Below, piece after piece: positions 38,401 to 44,049 of a stretch of DNA of 44,049 nucleotides; within the stretch, counting starts at the first letter, position 1; every line of letters begins with the position of its first letter. The DNA comes from Bacteroidota bacterium (lineage in GTDB: Bacteria > Bacteroidota > Ignavibacteria > UBA10030 > UBA8401): NCBI GenBank assembly GCA_028873075.1, contig JAGWND010000003.1, positions 1 to 44,049 of the forward strand. The letters are read 5' to 3'. Below the pieces are notes generated by a model that was not told the origin of the DNA, searched no databases, and worked only from the letters and a program-made list of their open reading frames with translations. The position numbers were made by a program, and so were the translations under genes.

Positions 38401-39756
38401 TTATTTGTTCACCCAATATGGCTCTACCGGATGAGAGCCGAAGACGAAGTTTGCTCCAAAAAGTATTGAATTGGTGTTGTTCAGATTCGGCGCCAACGCA
38501 TCGCTCGTTCTGTGCTCGAAGCCGAGCCGGAAGCGGAGAAATTCCGTTGTGTAATAACTGACGAAAACAGAAATTTCCCGCGTCACTAATTGAGCATTTG
38601 ACGGTTCTTGTACCCAATCGTAACGAAGCCCCGCATACGTCCAGTATGAAAATTGATACTGAGCAAAGGTGTACCAACCGTACGGCTTGCGTGTTACCGT
38701 TCCTCCGGCAGGATTTGGTGTTGTATGATCGCCGAAGAAAATTTCTCCGCCGCCGACAAACGAATGATTTTCTCTTTGCTCGCTTGGCGCCCACTTATAC
38801 ATGAGGTTGCCTCCGACGAGATTCGTTGTTGTGATGCCGCTTTCGGTATAGCCGCTGACGCCGAGAACGAGCAGGTGCTCGTTGTTCCAATCCTGCGACA
38901 AGGTTAAATGCCCGAGATACGCGGTCTGTCCTCCCGGGTCGCCTGCGGATATTCCAAGCTCACTGCCGCGAAGAACGTCGGCGTTCATCTCGAATGTCGC
39001 AGAAGGAACCGGCGACGGGAGGAAGAATTGAAAATCGGCACCGACCGGATTGAAACCGGAATCAAAAAAGTTGCCGTGTTCTCCCCCTAGGTATTTTGAA
39101 ATCACAAGCGGGTATGTTGTCCACGGCAAATCGTGCAGGTGCGTGATGTTGCTGATGCCGATGGGAGCGAGATAGCGCCCGATTTTCACTTTCAACCCGA
39201 GCGGCGCGGTTTCGAGAATCGGCAGGCGTTTGATGAGGCCGTACGCTTCTTCCGCTTCAACACTGAACCCTTGCTGTGCATCGCTGTTGAGTGAAATGAT
39301 CGCGACGGCTTCAGCGTAGGGATCGACCGCAGAGCCTAATTCCATTTCTACCGCGCGGAGAAACGGGCGGTTGGAAATAACACTGCCGCCCGGCGCATCG
39401 TACACTGTGTCGTTGTCATGCCGCGCGGCAAAATTGATGAATGCCGTCATGCGCGGATTCAGAACGATCGGTGCCGATGCGCGAGACACGGCATCAACCT
39501 TGTTTTCCAGCCTCTGCATTCGTTGATCAATATTGTCTTCAAGCGCATCAAGGTCGTCTTCCGTTACCTGAGTCAACGATGTAGTTGTGCTGTCTGTTTT
39601 CAGGCTTTGAATCTCTTTGCGCAGTTCGTTAACCTCGTTTCGCAGCCGTTGAATGCTTGTCTCGCTGGTATCAGCCTGAGAATCCTTTGCGGATTGTTGT
39701 GCCATTATTGTGCCTGCGCATACAAACATTCCAACGGCAATCAAAAAATATTTCAT
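38401..39756 (-). CDS. Porin-like outer-membrane beta-barrel protein with N-terminal coiled coil
   Basis: Signal peptide, RLRNEVNELRKEIQSLK coiled coil, alternating barrel-like strands; adjacent to the ZnuA-like gene. Confidence 0.6.
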   Translation of the reverse strand: MKYFLIAVGMFVCAGTIMAQQSAKDSQADTSETSIQRLRNEVNELRKEIQSLKTDSTTTSLTQVTEDDLDALEDNIDQRMQRLENKVDAVSRASAPIVLNPRMTAFINFAARHDNDTVYDAPGGSVISNRPFLRAVEMELGSAVDPYAEAVAIISLNSDAQQGFSVEAEEAYGLIKRLPILETAPLGLKVKIGRYLAPIGISNITHLHDLPWTTYPLVISKYLGGEHGNFFDSGFNPVGADFQFFLPSPVPSATFEMNADVLRGSELGISAGDPGGQTAYLGHLTLSQDWNNEHLLVLGVSGYTESGITTTNLVGGNLMYKWAPSEQRENHSFVGGGEIFFGDHTTPNPAGGTVTRKPYGWYTFAQYQFSYWTYAGLRYDWVQEPSNAQLVTREISVFVSYYTTEFLRFRLGFEHRTSDALAPNLNNTNSILFGANFVFGSHPVEPYWVNK

Positions 39757-39828
39757 GATTGCCCTCTGAGTAGTTGAACGATTTGTCGGTGATCCCGCTA
39801 TTAACAGGACACCGTTGAGGAAAATAGA

Positions 39829-40251
39829 TTAGGCAGTCACGAAAGGAGGGCCGCGATGGAAATACGGCGATAAAACTTCAAAGGAAACTGCAGGAACAAA
39901 AGTGATATAGGGAAGGTAAAATGCTTTCTCTTCAGGCTGAACTGTGAACACGGCCGTCGGCATGAATGCTCTGCCGAAAATCCCTGAGCATACGGCACAT
40001 GTTTCGGTATGCGAGAGGTCAATATGGTGACAATGAGCAGCATCCGCGTGTGTTGAGACAGTCTCATATCCCGTGCCTATAACAAATATTGCTTCATAGT
40101 CGCGGTGAATGGGCACAAGAATAACCATACCCACGACGTAAAACGCGAGCACCCACGACGAAAGCTTTTTATTGATACGGGAAATCATTGATGCATAAAA
40201 GATACAACATTCTAAACCAAATACAAGGAAAAAGGTTCCGCTTTGCGACAT
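39829..40251 (-). CDS. Small His/Cys-containing membrane protein (DUF2946-like)
   Basis: TM segment, HADAAHCHHIDLSHTETCAVC, ends HRGPPFVTA. Confidence 0.5.
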   Translation of the reverse strand: MSQSGTFFLVFGLECCIFYASMISRINKKLSSWVLAFYVVGMVILVPIHRDYEAIFVIGTGYETVSTHADAAHCHHIDLSHTETCAVCSGIFGRAFMPTAVFTVQPEEKAFYLPYITFVPAVSFEVLSPYFHRGPPFVTA

Positions 40252-40271
40252 GATTTTTTATTGCACGAAGA

Positions 40272-40295
40272 AACCTTCAAAGTAAAAAGAAGGTT
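40272..40295. promoter_or_regulatory. Inverted repeat AACCTTC-N10-GAAGGTT in a divergent intergenic region
   Basis: Perfect 7-bp arms in the ~56-bp gap between two divergent Cys/His-rich ORFs. Confidence 0.4.
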
Positions 40296-40307
40296 ATATC
40301 ATCAGGC

Positions 40308-40730
40308 ATGAATGTTATTGCTAAATACTTCGGTGTCGGGCTGGCGGTTGTGCTGTTATCAGCAAACGGATTTTTTACAGCCTTCGCTCCGGACTTGCGC
40401 CATCACAACAGTGTAAAGAAGGCTTCAATGCAGATGTGCAGTTGCTATTCCGGCGATGAGGCAATGACGTGTTCATGCTGTTGCGCGAAGCATCGCTCAC
40501 ATACTGCAGCGTGCACTTCGTGTGAATTTTCTTCTGCGCCATGCGCAAATCCTATTGCCGCCGTTTCACCGAATGTTCTTGATCCTGCAGTTCAAACGCA
40601 ATCGAAAGAGCAAGACATTCTGCTTGGTACGAGATCGGAAAAATTTCCGGTGCTCGCTATATTGCTTCTTTCACGGACACAAGACCCGCTTTTCCATCCC
40701 CCGCAATCCTTTTCACACATCTTTTCATAA
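40308..40730 (+). CDS. Small cysteine-rich exported hypothetical protein
   Basis: N-terminal hydrophobic segment then MQMCSCYSGDEAMTCSCCCAKHRSHTAACTSC; candidate metal ligand cluster. Confidence 0.55.
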   Translation: MNVIAKYFGVGLAVVLLSANGFFTAFAPDLRHHNSVKKASMQMCSCYSGDEAMTCSCCCAKHRSHTAACTSCEFSSAPCANPIAAVSPNVLDPAVQTQSKEQDILLGTRSEKFPVLAILLLSRTQDPLFHPPQSFSHIFS

Positions 40731-40759
40731 TACAACTGCTCAACAAAAAATCTGAAGGC

Positions 40760-40792
40760 AATGTCTGACAGCGGTTGTTACTGTCTGACATT
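40760..40792. promoter_or_regulatory. Inverted repeat AATGTCTGACAG-N9-CTGTCTGACATT
   Basis: 12-bp arms with one unpaired position, ~107 bp upstream of the TonB receptor ATG. Confidence 0.45.
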
Positions 40793-40898
40793 CAGCGAAA
40801 ATGAAATAAAGATATCAGCGGCTCGAAAACGCCGTCAGGTATCATTACGTTGAGCAATGATAAATTTTTCTTTGCGGTACTTAACGAAAGAAATCTCT

Positions 40899-42869
40899 AT
40901 GCGTTGGTATGTTATCAGTGCGCTGGTGTGTTTCCTTTTTTCAACGGCGTGGTCGGAAGATTCGCCGCCGGATACATCAGCCAAAGTTGTTCAGCTCCCA
41001 GAGGTAACGATTACTTCCGCTCCTGTCGCTCGCGAATTGCCGGTGAGTTCGGTAGTCGTTTCTCCGGTGGCGATTCAAAGAACCGTTGCGACAGATTCGT
41101 GGGATCTTCTTCGTCAAACTACGGGAATTGAAGTTCATGAACAGGGACAAGGACCCGGCTTCGCATCGGATGCATCCATCCGCGGCTTCAGCTCTGATCA
41201 CTCGACCGACCTCGCGCTTTGGATTGACGGAGTGCCGGTGAACGAGCCGATTAACGGACACGCGGAAGGATACAATGATTTCAGCCTTCTGATGCCGGAA
41301 GCGATCCACTCGCTCAATCTCATCAAAGGACCGACCAGCGCGCTGTACGGCAATTTTTCTATGGCAGGCGTGGTAAATGTTCGGACGCTTGAACGCATGG
41401 ACGGAACGGACATTCGTGTTTCCGGCGGCACGTTCGGCAAGCTGGAAGGATCTGCATTGAGCGGTTTTGATAACGGTAGCAGCAGCGGAGTATTCGGCAT
41501 TCGCGGCATTCAGAATCAGGGTTGGCGGCCGAACAGCCAGTACGATCTTGAACAAGCACATGCTCGGTATTTGCAGAATGTATTTTCCGATGCAACGATT
41601 GATGCCGGGGTGGAATTGTACTCTGCCAATTGGCATTCTCCCGGCTCGCTTACTGCGGCACAGTTCGCTCAACGCCAGTATAATGTTGTCGCGAACTCAA
41701 CTGACGGCGGATACAAACGCCGCGCACAGGAACGAGTGAGTTTGAGATTTTCTCCCGACTCCATCATGTTCTGGCGGACGACTATTTTTGCTACACAGGG
41801 GCGCTGGCAGCTTTTTCTCACAACGCCGCCGGAAGGTGGATTGACAGAAGGCTCCGGAAATCAAACGGAAGAAGAGGACAAGCGTTACGGTCTTGGCGGA
41901 ACAAGCGCGTTGACATGGCAGTTTCCGCAGAGTGAAATTACTGTCGGTGTAGAAGGAAAGCTCGATCATTCGAATTACGAGAACTGGTTTACAACCAATC
42001 GGGAAAGAGATTCAGCGCAGATACTCGTTTCGGCACGGCAGAGTGCCGGAGCGTTCTTTTTTCAATCGGAAGAAAATGTCGGCGATGCAAAGTTCACTCT
42101 CGGCGGACGTTATGATATTCTCAGTGTAGAATCTGTACCGGAAGGTGGCGGAACGTTGAATAATGCCAAGGGAATTTTTTCTCCGAAGCTCGGCGTAATG
42201 TATTCCTTTCCCGAAAACTTTTCCGTCTATGCAAACATCTCGCGCGGATTTCGCTCAACAGATGGTACAATAGAAGATCCATCGCTGCCGTTCATCACCG
42301 CATGGGCATACGAGACAGGAACAAAATTCGATGCAGATGTTGCCAGCGGCAGTGTTGCGCTCTTTCGGATGAATGTGAGCAACGAACAGACATTCGACCC
42401 TGTTACGCTCACTTCAACAAACGGGGGAAAAAGCCGCAGGCAAGGAGTGGAAGTGTCGGCGATGATTCGCTTTACAAATCAGGTTCGTTTCATCACTGAT
42501 GTAACGTTCAACGATGCACGTTATGAAAATTTAATTACGGAAGGTGGGGACACGCTTTCCGGTGCACGCGTGTACAACACGGCAAAATGTGTCGGCGATG
42601 CCGCGCTCGACGTTGTTCCGAACGCTCAGTGGCAGTTCCGTCTCAATTCGGATATTGTCGGTCCCTATAGTCCGTTTGATGAACCGGGAGTAGTGTTGCC
42701 GCCGTACGTTATTTTTTCGATGACAATCGGTACACATATCGGCGATGCATTTCTTCAGTTGGGAATCAAGAATCTTGCGGACAAAGCGTACCCCGAATTG
42801 CGTGCAGGCGGATTTGTCAATCCCGGTCAACCGCGCACGTTGTACGGAACAGCGTCGTATTCGTTTTAG
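40899..42869 (+). CDS. TonB-dependent outer-membrane receptor
   Basis: Plug domain LPEVTITSAP, SIRGFSSDHSTDLALWIDGVPVNEP, INLIKGPTSALYGNFSMAGVVNV-like region; C-terminal barrel ending SYSF. Confidence 0.92.
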   Translation: MRWYVISALVCFLFSTAWSEDSPPDTSAKVVQLPEVTITSAPVARELPVSSVVVSPVAIQRTVATDSWDLLRQTTGIEVHEQGQGPGFASDASIRGFSSDHSTDLALWIDGVPVNEPINGHAEGYNDFSLLMPEAIHSLNLIKGPTSALYGNFSMAGVVNVRTLERMDGTDIRVSGGTFGKLEGSALSGFDNGSSSGVFGIRGIQNQGWRPNSQYDLEQAHARYLQNVFSDATIDAGVELYSANWHSPGSLTAAQFAQRQYNVVANSTDGGYKRRAQERVSLRFSPDSIMFWRTTIFATQGRWQLFLTTPPEGGLTEGSGNQTEEEDKRYGLGGTSALTWQFPQSEITVGVEGKLDHSNYENWFTTNRERDSAQILVSARQSAGAFFFQSEENVGDAKFTLGGRYDILSVESVPEGGGTLNNAKGIFSPKLGVMYSFPENFSVYANISRGFRSTDGTIEDPSLPFITAWAYETGTKFDADVASGSVALFRMNVSNEQTFDPVTLTSTNGGKSRRQGVEVSAMIRFTNQVRFITDVTFNDARYENLITEGGDTLSGARVYNTAKCVGDAALDVVPNAQWQFRLNSDIVGPYSPFDEPGVVLPPYVIFSMTIGTHIGDAFLQLGIKNLADKAYPELRAGGFVNPGQPRTLYGTASYSF

Positions 42870-42987
42870 ATTTGAAGATTGATTGTTGGATGGCTGGATT
42901 GTTGAAATGACGGAATCGTGTTGAAAAATTCCATTTACCGTTTTCCATATTCCATTTTCCTAAAGATTGTGTAGCATCGTTTAGAAA

Positions 42988-44049
42988 TCACAGCTCATGA
43001 ATCAGGTGTTCGTTCTTCACTAAATCGTCGAACGTTTCCCGTTCCCGCGCAATGAAAAACTTAGCGCCGTCAACAATCACTTCTGCTGCGCGTCGGCGGG
43101 AATTGTAATTCGAGCTCATCACAAATCCGTACGCGCCGGCGGACATCACCGCAAGCAATTCGCCTCGCCCGCTTGTTTGAATCTCGCGGCTCTTCGCAAG
43201 AAAATCTCCCGATTCACATACCGGCCCGACAATATCCGCGGTGATTGTTTCGTTCTTCGTTTTTTTCACCGGCTTGATTTCGTGGAACGCGTTATACAAA
43301 CTCGGTCGCAGAAGATCGTTCATCGCCGCATCAACGATGATGAAATTTTTTTTCTTGTTTTGCTTCGTGTAAAGGACTTTTGTCAGCAAAATGCCGGCAT
43401 TTGCAGTAAGAAATCGTCCCGGCTCGAAAAGGATTTTACGGCCGATATTTTTCAAAACGGGAATCAACGCCTCAGCATAATGCCGCGGTGTCGGCGAATC
43501 ATTGTCGTTATACGAAACACCGAGCCCACCGCCGATGTCGAAATGCTGAAGCGTAATGCCGCGGCGTTCCAGTTCTGTGGCAAGCTCTGCCATTTTTCTG
43601 CATGCTTCGACGAACGGCTCGACTTGCGTAATCTGTGAGCCGATGTGCATGTCAATGCCGACGACGCGGAGATTGGGAAACGAAGCGGCGCGCTCGTACG
43701 CTTTCAGCGCCTGCGATGCTTCGATGCCGAATTTGTTCTCCGACAATCCGGTCGAGATGTACGGATGCGTTTTCGCATCAACATCCGGATTGATGCGGAT
43801 TCCGATCGGCGCAATTTTTTTCAGCGAAGCGGCAACGTTATTGAGTACGTTCAGCTCTTCGAACGACTCGACTTTGATCATCATAATATCGTGTTGAAGC
43901 ACCATCAGCATTTCTTCTTCCGTCTTCCCGACACCGGTAAAGATGATTTTGCGCGGATCAACGCCGGCTTTCAGCGCGCGGAAAAATTCTCCGCCGGAGT
44001 TGCAGTCAACGCCGCTTCCTGCAGTGTACAATATTCTGCAGACGTTGAG
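42988..44049 (-). CDS. lysA: Diaminopimelate decarboxylase, N-terminus beyond window
   Basis: Frame open to the window end (LNVCRILYTAGSGVDCNSGGEF); GIDMHIGSQITQ, FDIGGGLGVSY, EPGRFLTANAGILLTKV, CESGDFLA. Confidence 0.95.
   Translation of the reverse strand, partial: LNVCRILYTAGSGVDCNSGGEFFRALKAGVDPRKIIFTGVGKTEEEMLMVLQHDIMMIKVESFEELNVLNNVAASLKKIAPIGIRINPDVDAKTHPYISTGLSENKFGIEASQALKAYERAASFPNLRVVGIDMHIGSQITQVEPFVEACRKMAELATELERRGITLQHFDIGGGLGVSYNDNDSPTPRHYAEALIPVLKNIGRKILFEPGRFLTANAGILLTKVLYTKQNKKKNFIIVDAAMNDLLRPSLYNAFHEIKPVKKTKNETITADIVGPVCESGDFLAKSREIQTSGRGELLAVMSAGAYGFVMSSNYNSRRRAAEVIVDGAKFFIARERETFDDLVKNEHLIHEL

Noticed and set aside
40793-40898. Leader of the TonB receptor considered as a cobalamin riboswitch
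   Set aside because: No recognisable B12-box or conserved riboswitch core motifs found by eye.
40977-41672. 231-aa antisense ORF opposite the TonB receptor
   Set aside because: Shadow ORF.

Overview
The 44 kb window looks like an ordinary chromosomal segment from a Bacteroidota/Chlorobiota/Ignavibacteria-like bacterium. The lineage call is an inference from the T9SS-type sorting domain and overall gene content. About 30 confident CDSs are present: a NAPE-PLD-like metallo-hydrolase, a HerA-type ATPase, a GHL10 protein, the mreD-mrdA-rodA cell-shape genes, a PEBP protein, mutS, a DUF1573 protein, a SpoIIE/RsbU-type phosphatase, an ABC-2 exporter, an MFS transporter, and at the right edge a truncated lysA. 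From about 23.4 to 42.9 kb the genes are rich in metal-homeostasis functions: a DtxR/MntR regulator next to an Nramp transporter, a universal stress protein, a CDF exporter, a CzcCBA-like RND efflux set, a Zn/Mn-type ABC permease with a C-terminal HEAT-repeat extension, its substrate-binding protein, a porin-like OMP, two small Cys/His-rich proteins, and a TonB-dependent receptor. No CRISPR array, rRNA, prophage or complete IS was recognised; tRNAs could not be excluded rigorously by eye. The least explained signals are: (i) word-periodic intergenic tracts that recur as inverted pairs, one pair flanking a decayed four-helix-bundle (S23/IVP-type) gene; (ii) a noncoding region at 540-1140 with three consecutive hairpins and a degenerate 21-bp tandem array; (iii) an ABC permease-HEAT fusion separated from its binding protein by a cluster of palindromes, with no cognate ATPase; and (iv) a 13-bp inverted repeat bracketing the first ~520 bp. 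I found no clear case for a wholly new defence or mobile system.
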